A DNA stretch of 64,000 nt from Hemileia vastatrix (GCA_030280995.1 JASXTE010000016.1:17530501-17594500), one strand, 5' to 3'. Positions 22,287 through 34,299 are shown, counted from the first letter of the stretch. Translations and numbers: made by a program. Notes: generated by a model from the letters alone, not told the origin.

Positions 22287-23131
22287 TGTTTTAAATCTAA
22301 CCTGAGGTGAGGGAAAGAAACAATAAGATGAATTAGTTTTATTTTTGCTTTATAAAAGAAAAATAAATAATAAAAAAAGAATATAAAACTCTTCAGGATA
22401 AAAATCAACTGAAAATAATAATCAATTATTAATTACTTTAAACTAATCTTATAACCAGGATTTACAAGAAATCAACTGAAGAAATAAAAATAATTTTTAA
22501 TTTAACAAATAAATTTATGATGATTATCAGGATTTAAATCAACTGAAGGATATTTAATTGCCAGGACTCAATGTCAACTGAAATAATTTAGTATAGTTTT
22601 ATTTTTTATTAATTAAAAATTTTTATTGTCAGGACAATTTGTAAACTGGAACAAAAAAAATATCTTAATTTATCAGGACAAAGTCAACTGAAAATTACAA
22701 TTAATTTTAAAAAAAATAAAAATTTATTACCTCTAGGAATAAGAACACAATTGCTCTATCTTTGTCAACTAGGAAAATAAATATAAAAAAAATTTCAATT
22801 TACCAGAAACCTCCCCCTGTAAAATGAGCAAATTAATGCCACTTACAGAGTACTGAGAAAAAGGAAATATGTAGAGTATGAAGAGTGCAAAGTGACCCAC
22901 AAATAGTAATCAATTATTACCACAAAATATATAACTACTATTTAGTATATAAGCCTAAGTTTTGGAGCGTGGTTTGATTCCCATTTGCAGCAAAAAATAA
23001 GTCATGTGATGTATGACATTTGTTGTTTTTGTTGTCCACTCGTCCTTATAGGTACCTGAATGGCAATGGTCCCATGGTCTCCGGTCCTCAAGATAAAAAT
23101 GTGCCGTGGACAATTGGGAAAGGTTCCCAAC
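22287..23131 (-). other. 5' leader of element 1 with repeated CAGGA...TCAACTGAA motif
   Basis: Non-coding internal sequence between the 5' LTR and ORF A. On the plus strand six irregularly spaced copies of CAGGA followed within 5-13 bases by TCAACTGAA (or TAAACTGGA) lie at about 22395-22693. The leader ends next to the LTR with a primer-site-like sequence: minus strand GTTGGGAACCTTTCC at about 23117-23131. Packaging or priming signals are expected in this position in LTR retrotransposons. Confidence 0.6.
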
Positions 23132-23413
23132 TTTCAAGGGGTCTTTCAAGTCTAGAAAGTTTATAGGGAGATCCAATGGTGGTAACGACATTTTTTTAAG
23201 GGTTTAAAACTCAGGTATGTATTTTCCTATCTTAAAGATTAATTACTCAAATAATAAAAGGTAAAGAGTTGGATTTATTATAAAAATTAATGAATTAGAA
23301 TTACGTTTTAATGTAAATACTAAGGCATTAATAGATAGTAATAAAAGGATTGTAAGTAGTTTTAATAAAAATAAGTAAGTAAATGAATGAATAAAAAAAA
23401 CCAAGAGAGAGGC
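23132..23413 (-). repeat. 5' LTR of element 1, first part (interrupted by element 2)
   Basis: Aligns to the start of the 3' LTR at 14234. Its terminal TGTC has become TTTC. The LTR breaks at GAGGC (23409-23413), the target duplication of element 2, and resumes at 33036-33040. Confidence 0.88.
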
Positions 23414-24904
23414 TGTCAGGCTAAGGTCAAGTACAAGGACGTGAACTAGCTTGAATAGTCAGTTGTCTAGAAGATTTTAATGGTCCTATATGAATACTGT
23501 AGTTTTAATCCACTAAGTTGTAAAATATAATCAAATATAGAGGTCTCAGTAATATAATTCTCACTATTCTTATATATGGCTTACAATCTTTATAGTTGGT
23601 AGAAAAATAGATTATATAAATTCAGATACTATTCAAAAGTCTTATAAAAGTACTAATTGATATGTATTGTAATTGGTTTGGTTATATTGGTTAAGTTGTA
23701 ATGATAAAGAATGAATAAATACAACCCAAAAACCTCCTCCTTTTATACACACTGAGTTCCCCAATGATTCCCTTGATGTACCACCCAATACAAAGTTAAT
23801 GACGCCTCTAAACAACTAATAGACATGCCCATCAACATTCCCAGTAACCCATGACATAATTAGAAGAATAACAACCGCCAAAATCCTGTAATAATAAGGG
23901 AAATCCTTCAAAATTAAAGAAAAAGACAAAAAGAGAGTATATGCATATAAAACAATAATATTAAAGACTAAAGGAGACTTTTTAAGGTTAATAATAGCTT
24001 AATAATAAGGGGGATTGACTGTAGAAATAATGGGGCTAATCCTGACATTATACTACGTGAAATTCCCATTCAAAAATAACCAAAATTGACTGAGAAACCA
24101 CCCAAAAACTTAAAAAAGAGCGTGAGATGTGGGGTAACTACATGAAGTTCTTGGCAGGCGCTTGCACGGGTAAATCCTTGACTAAAATTAGGCGAATTTA
24201 AGCATGGTGATGAAATAAAGTGCCAAGAGTGAGGTTATTAATGAAATTAGTGCATATAAACAAGGTCAATGCATTATTAATTAAGCTAGGACACTAAATA
24301 AGCGCCTGTCGCCTATTTTAGTGTGTTTCCCCACAGTGGGCGTAGAATGTGGGGTAATTATAGTGTGAAAAAGCTAAATTTGCTAAAAATGAAGCTATTC
24401 ACACGGGAAAAAAGCAGGCAGTATGTGGCCAGTACACAGAAGCCATTTCTGGCATAAAAAACACCAAATTTGAAAAGTGTTATTTTTATGCATTTAAGTA
24501 GCCAAATCAATAGTTCTAAATGAGCCCAATTGATCTGTCAAAGCGCAATTTTGATATTCTCAATTTTATAGCGCATATAGTCAACTTTTAAGTGAAATAA
24601 AGCGCATTTCTTGTTTTTTGCATAAAACAATGAATATAACAGCTTTAAGTGTACTTAAAAATTATGTAGCCTTATACTTAAGGTTCTTAAGATTACCCTA
24701 ACATATTCCAACTTAATATTAAGTACATAAGACCTATAAAAGGTGGATATACGCGTGTATATAAGGTGTTATAATGGCATTTTTTGTGTATTATCATAAT
24801 TTTACTTATGTATACTATTTGTGTACTCTTATTTATTATTCCCATGTATAGTTCATGTGTTTAACATTAATTTTTACTCAGTCCTGGAGATATACAGGCT
24901 GACA
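23414..24904 (-). repeat. 3' LTR of element 2
   Basis: Starts TGTCAGGCTAAGG and ends ATACAGGCTGACA on the plus strand. It matches the right-hand LTR at equal length. Purine-rich GGGTGGGCGAG (minus strand, 24905-24915) lies just upstream of it in the element's sense. Confidence 0.95.
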
Positions 24905-24915
24905 CTCGCCCACCC
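24905..24915 (-). other. Polypurine tract of element 2
   Basis: The minus strand reads GGGTGGGCGAG immediately before the 3' LTR, the expected place for plus-strand priming. It is preceded by a T-rich stretch, as is common. Confidence 0.6.
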
Positions 24916-25085
24916 AAAAAAAACAATAAAAAAAATGATAAGTTATACATTTTATTTTATTAATTTGTAATTTTCAGGTATTCAGAATAAATCTGTAGCA
25001 TTAAAGATTCAACTTTAAAGAAATAAAACATAATAACATATTATGAGTACTGGTTTTTTAACCCCTCAGCTGGTTGAACAGAAAT

Positions 25086-28000
25086 TTATTTCTGTTTAAA
25101 TTTTTTAAGAAGGGTGGATAAATTAGAAATTTCTTTTTCAGGTATCCATTTATCAAATTCATTTGATTTCCCTTTAAATCTTAGTAAATACTCAGTTCCT
25201 TTTTCTTTAGTAAGGATTCTTTTCTTGAGTATTTTTTCAATCTCTGCTTTTTCCACAATTTCTTCAGGTTGCTTTTTAGGCCTTCCCCTTCTTTTAGGAA
25301 ATAAGTCAGGATCATTTGCATGGTAAGGTTTCAATAATGAGATAGGGAAAACTGGATGTTTCCTGTCATATGGAGCATATAATATGACTTCCACTGCATT
25401 ATTCCCAACCATTTTATTTACTACAAAAGGTCCTACAAAGGGATCCTTTAATTTAAAATTACCTTGTAAGTTAAAATGTAGTGTTGATATGAGGACTTCA
25501 TCTCCCTTTTTAAATTCAAATTCTTTATGAGATTTGTCCCACCTTTTCTTTTCATATTCAAATGCTTTTTGGATGCATTCTTCTGCATGCTTTCTACACA
25601 TTTGTTGCATATGAATAAAGGATTTAGTGCCAGGGTGTATATCCAACCTTGGTAGTTTATTTAAATGATTTACTGGGGTATTTGGTACATATCCCAGCCA
25701 GAGTTCAAATGGTTTCTTCTCTGTTACAGAATGAGTTGTGCTGTTATAAGCAAATTCAAGGCCAGGAATTAATGTTACCCAGTCATGTGTGAATTTCTCA
25801 TTGTCTTTGTATTCTAATCCAAAGGCACAATATCTTCTGATCATGTCTTCTAGAGTTTGTATCATCCTCTCAGCCAGCCCATCAGTTTGTGGATGGTGTG
25901 CTGTAGACAATTTTAATTGACAACCTGATACTTCCATCAAAGATGTCCAGAACTCTGAAGTAAATTTAGGGTCTCTGTCAGAGATTATGGCTTTGGGGAA
26001 CCCAGCAGTATTCATCATCTGAGTCCACCATAGTAATGCCAAGTCTTTTGCAGATACCTCTTTATGGGTAGGGATAAACTTACACATTTTTGTTAATCTA
26101 TCCACTATTACCCAGCAAGAATTGAAACTTTCTTTTCCTGCTAATGGCAAGCCAGTTACAAAATCCATGTTTATAATTTCCCATGGAGCTTTTGGCTGCT
26201 CTATTTGTTGTAACAACCCAGCTCTCTTCCCAGTTAATCTTTTAGATTTCTGACAAGAGTCACATGTTTCAATGTATTTTTGTACATCCTCTTTCATGTT
26301 TATCCACCAGGCTGTATTTTTAACTCTGGTTAATGTTTTGTTAAAGTCAAAATGACCAGCTAAGATGTCATCATGACAAGTACTCAACATTAACTCTTTC
26401 ATAGAAGGTGGTATTACTATTACATTGCTTAACTTTTTCCTGTAATATATATATCCATCTTCAATTGATAGTTTACCTTTTTCCAACGCATTTTTATACT
26501 TTGGAGGCAAGGTTTTAATTAATGCACTCATGGAGGCATTTGTTGGATCATTAAGAATGGTAGATAGTTTAGACAAATCTGTATCAGATGAATAATTTTC
26601 CAATATAGTTTGCATAAACTCTTCTTCTAAATCCACTATATAAATCCCAAATATATGTATAACCTCATTTTCAGGCACATAAGCTGGGTTGTCAGCATCA
26701 TTTGGCAAAGGACTTCTGGATAATAAATCCACATTTGAATGCAATGTTCCTGCTCTGTGAGTGATTGTCATTCTTCCTCTGTACTCTTGTACAGCTAGTT
26801 GCCATCTAAACATGTGCCTATTAGGTGTTTTCATGTTTAGTAATGATTTTACTGCACTGCAATCTGTTATAAGTTCAAACTTCTGGTCTTCCAGATAGTA
26901 ATGAAGTTTCTCCAAAGCCCACACCACGGCTAAACATTCTAGCTGTGTGGCACCATACCTTAATTCTGTTTTTCTTAAGGTTCTGGATATATAACAGATA
27001 ACTACTTCAGATAATTTTCCATTTATTATCTGTTTTTGCTGTAAAGCAGCACCCAAACCTATGAAACTTGCATCAGTGTACAAGATAAAAGGTAGGGTGA
27101 AATCTGGCAGTCCCAATATTGGAGCTGACATTAAACATTCCTTTAATTTAGTAAAGGCGTGTTGTCTTTCATTATTCCAAATGAAAGCTTCATTCTTCCT
27201 GATTAATGTTGTTAAAGGGGCTGCAATGGATTGGTAATTTTTAATATATTGTCTATAATATCCACACATACCCAAAAAACTCTGAACCTATTTTACATTT
27301 TTAGGTATCCCAATGTTTTTAATTGCTGCCACTTTATTCTGGTCAACACAAATTTGTAATCCAGATACAACATGTCCAAGTACTTTCAAGGATTGAAATC
27401 CAAACTTACATTTCTTTAATGCAATAGTCATATTGATTTCATCCATTTTTTGAAAGACTCTTTTCAGGTGATTTAAATGTTCATCATATGTTTTTGAAAA
27501 CACTATGATGTCATCAATATAGACCAATAGCCATCCTTCAACCATTTCCTGATGAAAAACACTATCCATCAATTTTTGGAAGACTGAAGGGGCATTCTTT
27601 GGGCCAAATGGCATTCTCACATACTTATATATACCCATATGTGTGGTTATTAATAAGTAATTTTGAGAATTTCTTTCCACAGGAATCTGGTGGTAACCCT
27701 TGTTCCCATCCAGACAGGAAATATATTTTGCTCCTTGTAAGGTAGCATGGATAGAAGCTATCCTTGGTAGAGGGTAAATATCATCTACTGTATATGTATT
27801 CAGAGCTCTATAATCACCGCATAATCTTGCCTTATCTTTTTTATAAGAGATTAATACTGGTGAAATGACACAATACTTAGGTGTTGTGTCCACTTTTTCA
27901 ACAATACCCATTTCCAACAACAATTTTATATTGTCTTCAATATCTTTCCTTTTTGCAGGAGATGCTGGGTAAGGTTTCTTTTTTAAGCTGCCAGGAATAT

Positions 28001-30539
28001 TATCCAGATCACAGCTTAGAGAGATTTTCATCTCATTGTCTTTGACCAATCCTAGTTCATTTGATCCATGAGCAAATGCCATAGGATATGATTTAATCAA
28101 TCTCAAAATGTCTTCTTGTTCAATTTTTGAGAGTTGAGGACTGAAAGAGGCCTTTTGGATTTCATTTTCCAATTCACCCACTTCATTGGTGGTTCTTCCA
28201 CCTTGCAGTTGTTCTTCTCTAGGAGAAATGGCATATACTGAATTTTCAGAACATATTTTGAATTTCCTTTTACCATTCACCCCTATGGTGAAACAACTGT
28301 TTGCAGGATCTAGTTTAATGCCAAATTTTGTCAATAAATCATTGCCAATAATAAACCAATCACTACAATTATTATTATCCATTACTACAAATCCATAAAC
28401 TGCTCTAACATATCCATTATTATATTTAAAGAATACAGCAGTTTTGTATTTGCCAATTGGATTTAATACTGAACCAAAACCCCTCCAGTTCTTTGTCTGA
28501 ACAGGTTCTAGTTTTTCCTGGTACTTACTATCAAGTTTCATCAATGCATTAAGTGAAACTACACTACCTGCAGCCCCAGTGTCAAGAATGGCATTCATTT
28601 CTTTTCCACATATGATAATAGGTGCTCTGATAGGTGTTATTTTGTAAGTGTCATGAGATACATCTTTAATTATTTCAGCTTCCTCTATGGAAGTTAAAGA
28701 TGTGTCTGTATGAGGTATAGCATCATTCAGGAACATTATATCCTGTTCTAATACAAATATCTCATTTTCATCATCACTGTAAGATATGTTACTCTTGCAA
28801 TCCTCACTGGATTCCACATTCTCATCTTCATGATTACTAGGTTCAGAATTCTGTGAGGTTTCAATAACATTTATTCTTTTCTTACACGTGTGACCTTTAA
28901 CCCAAGGTTCATTACATTTGTAACAAGTGTTATTTTCTTGTCTCTTAGGGACAAGGGGAGCTGAAGGTTTTTTCTTTTCCACTGGTAACTTACTTGTAGT
29001 AGGTTTTACCACGTCAACACTTTGTCTGTAATTACTATACTTGGTTTCATACTTGTGGTTTAATAATATCTCATTGCATATATTAATGAATCCAGAGGTG
29101 TCTCTGACAGTCTCAGTTCTAGCTACAATAATGTCTCTAACTGATATAGGCAACTTGTATATTATTTTTTCTTTCCACTCTTCATAATCCATTTTTGGAT
29201 CCATAGCTTTCATGATTTTTATTAAATTCATTAAGAAGACCATGGGTTTATCTCCAGCATTTGGATTATATCTGGCCCTTTCATACAGTCTTTGTTGAGT
29301 GATTCTAAATTTTGGGCCACCAAATTGCCTTTCAATTAGTGCCTTCCATTCATTCCAGGAGTAATTAATTCCCTCACTCAATACAGATTCAAACCATAAT
29401 AAGGCCACATCTGTAAATAAAGATATTAACTTTGAAGTAATTTCTTCATCAGGTAATTTATATGAAAATTTTAAGTTATCAATTCTTTGTATGAATTGTT
29501 GCCAATCAGATTTTGAATCCCCATCAAAAGAAGGGTACTGATCTAACTTAGGCCAGTTCTTTTGGCTAGTTTTAGCTTCCCTAACCTGAGGAAGATTGAG
29601 TAATTCACTCACTTTAGAAAGATGATCATTAATTTCATCTTTTACTGATTTTATATTCTCAGAGCCCATGACACTATGTTCATGTTCCATCATTGGTTTA
29701 TCATCAGAGTGTTTCATAAAAACTGGTACTCTTTCTACATAAGAGGTATTATCCTTTATTGTTTCAGTATTTTTCAAAATGTTGGCCACCTCAATTTCTA
29801 CTCTTTGTAACCTATCTTTTATTACAGGTACATGAGTTAAAGTATCATTTACATTTGAAAAAGACAATTTTACACGTCCCTCTATGGTGGCCATAATATT
29901 CTGAGAATGTTCTAATTTAATTTCTAAATTTTTAATCTCAGAATTTAATCTTTTGTTTTCATTGATCAATTCATTATTTGAATTCTCAATAATTTTTAAC
30001 TTATTGGCTGTTGTACTCAATGATTGTGTGATGTTTAATAATACACTTTCTGTATTATTGTTGGACTCTCTAGAGAATTCTTCCAATTTTTCAATTCTCA
30101 ATAATAATTTACTAATTATTTTTGATTCCATTGGATTTTCTTTCAGAAAATATTCAATTTTGTCTGTTTCCAATTCAGAAGATTCATCATCAGGGTCAAT
30201 TTTTTCTTCATTTGATTCCATTTTTATATTAATAGTATTTTCCTGGTGATCAATAAAACTATGTACATTGTCCTCATGTAATGACAAGTCTAACATGTTA
30301 TTTTCAAATGAATAATTTTTTATATCCTTATCAATTGTATCCAATAACTCTCTATCAATTTCATTACCTATAAGTAATTCATTGTTAGGATTATATAATT
30401 GATCTTGAGAAGATGGATGACTTACCACGGTCTTATTCCATTTCCGCTGCCTCTCCTTGGCTTTCCCCTGTAAGGGTGACTGCTGGATCCCTGTTGAGGA
30501 GGACTGTTGTAGTTTTGGGCATACCAATCCCACTTCCAT
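25086..30539 (-). CDS. gag-pol: Element 2 Gag-Pol polyprotein with one in-frame amber codon
   Basis: One continuous frame encodes Gag and Pol and is broken only by the TAG at 27288-27290. Its true start should lie near 30428, where the frame has GTG instead of the ATG of element 1. In order: coiled-coil region, KNWPKLDQY, capsid-like block (KLISLFTDVALLWFESVL), CCHC knuckle CYKCNEPWVKGHTC, protease ILDTGAAGS, RT (ARLCGDYRALNTYTVDD; LVYIDDIIVFSK), RNase H (YTDASFIGLGAALQQ; THRAGTLHSNVDLLSR), integrase zinc region (CDSCQKSKR), core with Asp in NMDFVTG, Asp in ISDRDPKF and Glu in DGLAERMIQ, and chromodomain (YLLRFKGKSNEFDKWIPEKE). All catalytic residues that I could check are present. No frameshift separates gag from pol. 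The amber codon falls between RT and RNase H, where element 1 has a Glu codon (VRELQSFLG). Confidence 0.93.
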
Positions 30540-30886
30540 TTGCTTACAGTTATCTTTTGGTCCTCTTCTGGGACTGGAGGTGTTGCTGTGGTATTTGGTG
30601 CCACTGGTTGTTGATGAGACCTTATATCCACTAGAGCCTGGTTGACTTCTATAAAGCCCTGTGCCGCCCTTTTCTCAAGATTGTTGATCTGGTCTAACAT
30701 ATTGTTTACTCTTATTTTTAGTGTATTCAGTAGGGTTGAGAGGGAGTGAATTTTCTCTTGTAAGGTGTTTTTGGACTTCTTTATTGACATTTGTTTTAAG
30801 AGCTTTTCCTTTTCCTCCATGGACATTGGTGGGGTGTTGTTTATTGTTACTGGTGATTCTTGACCCTCCATTTGGATGTCCTGCAA
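30422..30886 (-). CDS. Element 2 'ORF B': coiled-coil protein with SKWKWDW motif
   Basis: 154 residues starting MQDIQMEGQE; the family is not recognised. A lysine-rich segment leads into a coiled coil (LSTLLNTLKIRVNNMLDQI, NNLEKRAAQGFIEVNQAL). Then come a Pro/Thr-rich linker, ITVSKWKWDWYAQ and an Arg/Gly-rich tail (SSHPYRGKPRRGSGNGIRPW). The last two codons are TGG TAA, and the next base is G, making a perfect splice-donor-like GTAAGT that also overlaps the gag frame. The whole 154-residue frame is open, unlike the copy in element 1. It overlaps ORF A at its start and gag at its end. It may act as an accessory RNA-binding or assembly protein or be joined to Gag by splicing or frameshifting. 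Confidence 0.65.
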   Translation of the reverse strand: MQDIQMEGQESPVTINNTPPMSMEEKEKLLKQMSIKKSKNTLQEKIHSLSTLLNTLKIRVNNMLDQINNLEKRAAQGFIEVNQALVDIRSHQQPVAPNTTATPPVPEEDQKITVSKWKWDWYAQNYNSPPQQGSSSHPYRGKPRRGSGNGIRPW

Positions 30887-30959
30887 CAGGTCTTTCAGCT
30901 CTAGTTCTTAAGTTATAAGGTTTTGCCTTATTACTTACAATGTCATTGTTGTCACACAT
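30675..30959 (-). CDS. Element 2 'ORF A': small basic ORF at the start of the coding region
   Basis: 94 residues starting MCDNNDIVSNKAKPYNLRTR. The YNLRTR string resembles the N-termini of some gypsy-type Gag proteins, and the remainder is rich in Lys, Asn and Gly. It is the first ATG frame after a leader of about 585 bp and overlaps ORF B in another frame. Either it is an independent peptide or it supplies the start of a Gag made by shifting frame into ORF B. I see no conserved domain. Confidence 0.45.
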   Translation of the reverse strand: MCDNNDIVSNKAKPYNLRTRAERPVAGHPNGGSRITSNNKQHPTNVHGGKGKALKTNVNKEVQKHLTRENSLPLNPTEYTKNKSKQYVRPDQQS

Positions 30960-31544
30960 TTTTACGTGGAATTTTAGAGAATTGAAAGTTTAGATTTGAA
31001 AAACTTCAAAAAGGAGTTTAATCAGTATTTATTAATACCACTGAAGACAATTTTATTGCTTACTTATTGGTATTAAGTGAATTTTTAAGTGCCAAAAGTC
31101 AAATATGCTTTTATGTGGTCACTTGATTTAACTGGTCTACAATATGTAGCCGTGTATTTATATTTAAAAAAGAAAATTTGTTAGTAAGATTCTTTCTAAA
31201 TATTAAATGAATTTTACAAACCAATAAAAAGGGATTAAGAGTCCTGTAAAAAGAAAACAATTAATCAGTTTAATTGGTTATTATCTGCAAAGATCACAAA
31301 TTTAATTGGTCTATTGACAGACTCCCACTAAGAACAATTATATGTTAAATTAGTGGTAAAATTGATGATTCAATATCACAATTTTATTATATAACAGGGC
31401 TTCTTTTTCTGAAATCACTAAATAAGTGACCCCAACCTGTTGTAATTATCCAAATATTTCTATAGGGATATTATTTACGCGCACCTTCTTTTCAAAATTT
31501 CACTTATAGGATTATAACAGAATTCTTGAGGAAAGGTCCCCAAT
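30960..31544 (-). other. 5' leader and primer-binding site of element 2
   Basis: Non-coding sequence between the 5' LTR and ORF A. Directly next to the LTR the minus strand reads ATTGGGGACCTTTCC (31530-31544). TGGGGACC there could pair with a tRNA ending GGTCCCCA. Elements 1 and 3 have close variants at the same place, which supports a primer role. I cannot name the tRNA. Confidence 0.6.
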
Positions 31545-33035
31545 TGTCAGGCTAAGGTCAAGTACAAGGACGTGAACTAGCTTGAATAGTCAGTTGTCTA
31601 GAAGATTTTAATGGTCCTATATGAATACTGTAGTTTTAATCCACTAAGTTGTAAAATATAATCAAATATGGAGGTCTCAGTAATATAATTCTCACTATTC
31701 TTATATATGGCTTACAATCTTTATAGTTGGTAGAAAAATAGATTATATAAGTTCAGATACTATTCAAAAGTCTTATAAAAGTACTAATTGATATGTATTG
31801 TAATTGGTTTGGTTATATTGGTTAAATTGTAATGATAAAGAATGAATAAATACAACCCAAAAACCTCCTCCTTTTATACACACTGAGTTCCCCAATGATT
31901 CCCTTGATGTACCACCCAATACAAAGTTAATGACGCCTCTAAACAACTAATAGACATGCCCATCAACATTCCCAGTAACCCATGACATAATTAGAAGAAT
32001 AACAACCGCCAAAATCCTGTAATAATAAGGGAAATCCTTCAAAATTAAAGAAAAAGACAAAAAGAGAGTATATGCATATAAAACAATAATATTAAAGACT
32101 AAAGGAGACTTTTTAAGGTTAATAATAGCTTAATAATAAGGGGGATTGACTGTAGAAATAATGGGGCTAATCCTGACATTATACTACGTGAAATTCCCAT
32201 TCAAAAATAACCAAAATTGACTGAGAAACCACCCAAAAACTTAAAAAAGAGCGTGAGATGTGGGGTAACTACATGAAGTTCTTGGCAGGCGCTTGCACGG
32301 GTAAATCCTTGACTAAAATTAGGCGAATTTAAGCGTGGTGATGAAATAAAGTGCCAAGAGTGAGGTTATTAATGAAATTAGTGCATATAAACAAGGTCAA
32401 TGCATTATTAATTAATCTAGGACACTAAATAAGCGCCTGTCGCCTATTTTAGTGTGTTTCCCCACAGTGGGCGTAGAATGTGGGGTAATTATAGTGTGAA
32501 AAAGCTAACTTTGCTAAAAATGAAGCTATTCACACGGGAAAAAAGCAGGCAGTATGTGGCCAGTACACAGAAGCCATTTCTGGCATAAAAAACACCAAAT
32601 TTGAAAAGTGTTATTTTTATGCATTTAAGTAGCCAAATCAATAGTTCTAAATGAGCCCAATTTATCTGTCAAAGCGCAATTTTGATATTCTCAATTTTAT
32701 AGCGCATATAGTCAACTTTTAAGTGAAATAAAGCGCATTTCTTGTTTTTTGCATAAAACAATGAATATAACAGCTTTAAGTGTACTTAAAAATTATGTAG
32801 CCTTATACTTAAGGTTTTTAAGATTACCCTAACATATTCCAACTTAATATTAAGTACATAAGACCTATAAAAGGTGGATATATGCGTGTATATAAGGTGT
32901 TATAATGGCATTTTTTGTGTATTATCATAATTTTACTTATGTATACTATTTGTGTACTCTTATTTATTATTCCCATGTATAGTTCATGTGTTTAACATTA
33001 CTTTTTACTCAGTCCTGGAGATATACAGGCTGACA
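31545..33035 (-). repeat. 5' LTR of element 2
   Basis: Identical in length to the left LTR and differing at about ten positions (for example near 31671, 32335, 32415, 32506 and 33002). It should hold the promoter of the element. A TATAAAAGG-like string lies near 32870-32876 on the plus strand, but orientation rules it out as this element's own TATA box. Confidence 0.95.
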
Positions 33036-33575
33036 GAGGCCTTATATAGGCAAAGGAGGGACAAACCACGGCAATGAAATTCTAAAAACAGTAGTGTGTG
33101 AGAGAGAGAAAAAAGAATATTCCAGAAGGAGTATTTCAAATAACAAGGTTGTTCTAAAAAGAAGGCATCAAAAAGATGTATTTTAAAGATGTATTTACAA
33201 AGTATGACAGAAATACTTAAATTTATTTAATATTGACTGTAGAAGTCAATTCTAAATAAGAAATTTGAATTTTTTGTATATATTTATTTTTATTTGAATA
33301 TTTAAAATTTTATTTTAATTTAAAAATCTATTTTTTAATATAAAATTTTATTTCTTCTAACCTGTCAATGAGCATGGTGTTAGAGAATAAAATATAAGAG
33401 ACATTTTATATTTAATTTTAATCATTTATTTAATTTTACCATTCTGTAATTAGTTAATTTATTACAGGTAATTTTAATGTAACTAATTTAATTAAATAAT
33501 TAAAATAATAAGGTGTGGCTTCATCCAGTAAATAATTTATTATTTTACTGGGTGATTCTAGTATCCTGGCTGACA
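33036..33575 (-). repeat. 5' LTR of element 1, second part
   Basis: Begins with the duplicated GAGGC (33036-33040) and continues the LTR broken off at 23413, ending in CTGACA before the ACATA duplication. It contains the 18-bp duplication (TTTAATCATTTATTTAAT-like, near 33418-33435) that makes this LTR longer than its partner. Confidence 0.9.
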
Positions 33576-33580
33576 ACATA

Positions 33581-34299
33581 GGTCATTTTTAGTCAGACAA
33601 GGGAGAAGTAGTGCTTCATATAAATTCCTGATAAAGGCAGGGATGCACTATACTGATTGAAAAGAGGAAAAAATATGATTGAAAATGGTTTTTATCCATT
33701 TACTAAAATATAAGCTGGAAACTGTTAGCAGGTCTCTATCTCTCATTGTACTGTGGTAGTTGAATTGGGCAAGGCACCTTTAGTCAGGTGCCAACATTTT
33801 TTCCTGGTGATTGAAACCACCCTACACCATGATAATAGAGCACCCACTCTTGAAGATGGTTTGAACACAATTAACACTGCACCTCTCATTGGTGTTGCAA
33901 TTAATGAAATTACATATAAACACTTACCAACCTCAATAGAAGACTTTCTAGACCACATAAAACTTTTCCAATCACTGGGGTAAAGCTGTGTTATATTTGC
34001 ATTTTTGCTGACAATGTCTCACATCAAAAATATGACTTAGCATTCCTTACTGCATCACCATAATAGGGGGTATCAATTTTGATCAATCTGCAATTAAATT
34101 AATTTCAGATAATAATCATTATACCCCAATTATCTTCCGCAATTATTTTTGCTAATAATTGGGTTATTAGACCTTTTATGTGTCAATGTTCATTTCTATC
34201 TGGCATTTTTATCCTCAATTTTTCATAACCACATCCTGGAAAACCTTCTGGATATCCCAGGCTTCCTTCCTACTGCACATTCCCATCATGTCTATTCAT
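33581..34299. other. Flank of element 1; low-quality ORFs only
   Basis: The DNA here was contiguous with 14228 before element 1 inserted, so it belongs with the transposase-like fragment. The short ORFs on both strands at 33743-33983 show no recognisable domain. A single MITE-like end TAATAGGGGGTATCAA lies at about 34060-34075 without a good partner. Confidence 0.4.

Larger units (their letters stand above)
23414..33035 (-). mobile_element. Ty3/gypsy LTR retrotransposon 'element 2', young and nearly intact
   Basis: Complete element of 9622 bp on the minus strand with LTRs 23414-24904 and 31545-33035 (both 1491 bp). It has TG...CA ends and the 5-bp duplication GAGGC (23409-23413 and 33036-33040). 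I counted about ten base differences between the LTRs by eye, so insertion was recent compared with element 1. Order of parts on the minus strand: 5' LTR, primer site, leader, ORF A, ORF B, gag-pro-RT-RNase H-integrase-chromodomain, polypurine tract, 3' LTR. Integrase after RNase H marks it as Ty3/gypsy (Metaviridae) and the C-terminal chromodomain as a chromovirus type. It sits inside the 5' LTR of element 1. The only evident coding defect is one amber codon in pol. Confidence 0.95.
14234..33575 (-). mobile_element. Ty3/gypsy LTR retrotransposon 'element 1', decayed, host of nested insertions
   Basis: The outer boundaries are fixed by LTR ends and by the 5-bp target duplication ACATA (14229-14233 and 33576-33580). 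The 3' LTR is 14234-15032 and the internal region 15033-23131. The 5' LTR runs 23132-23413 and resumes at 33041-33575 after the insertion of element 2. The two LTRs are 799 and 817 bp; the difference is one 18-bp duplication near 33420. Gag-pol carries at least four nonsense codons, an integrase catalytic change and a solo LTR in gag, so this copy is dead. It is older than element 2, whose insertion it carries. Confidence 0.92.
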
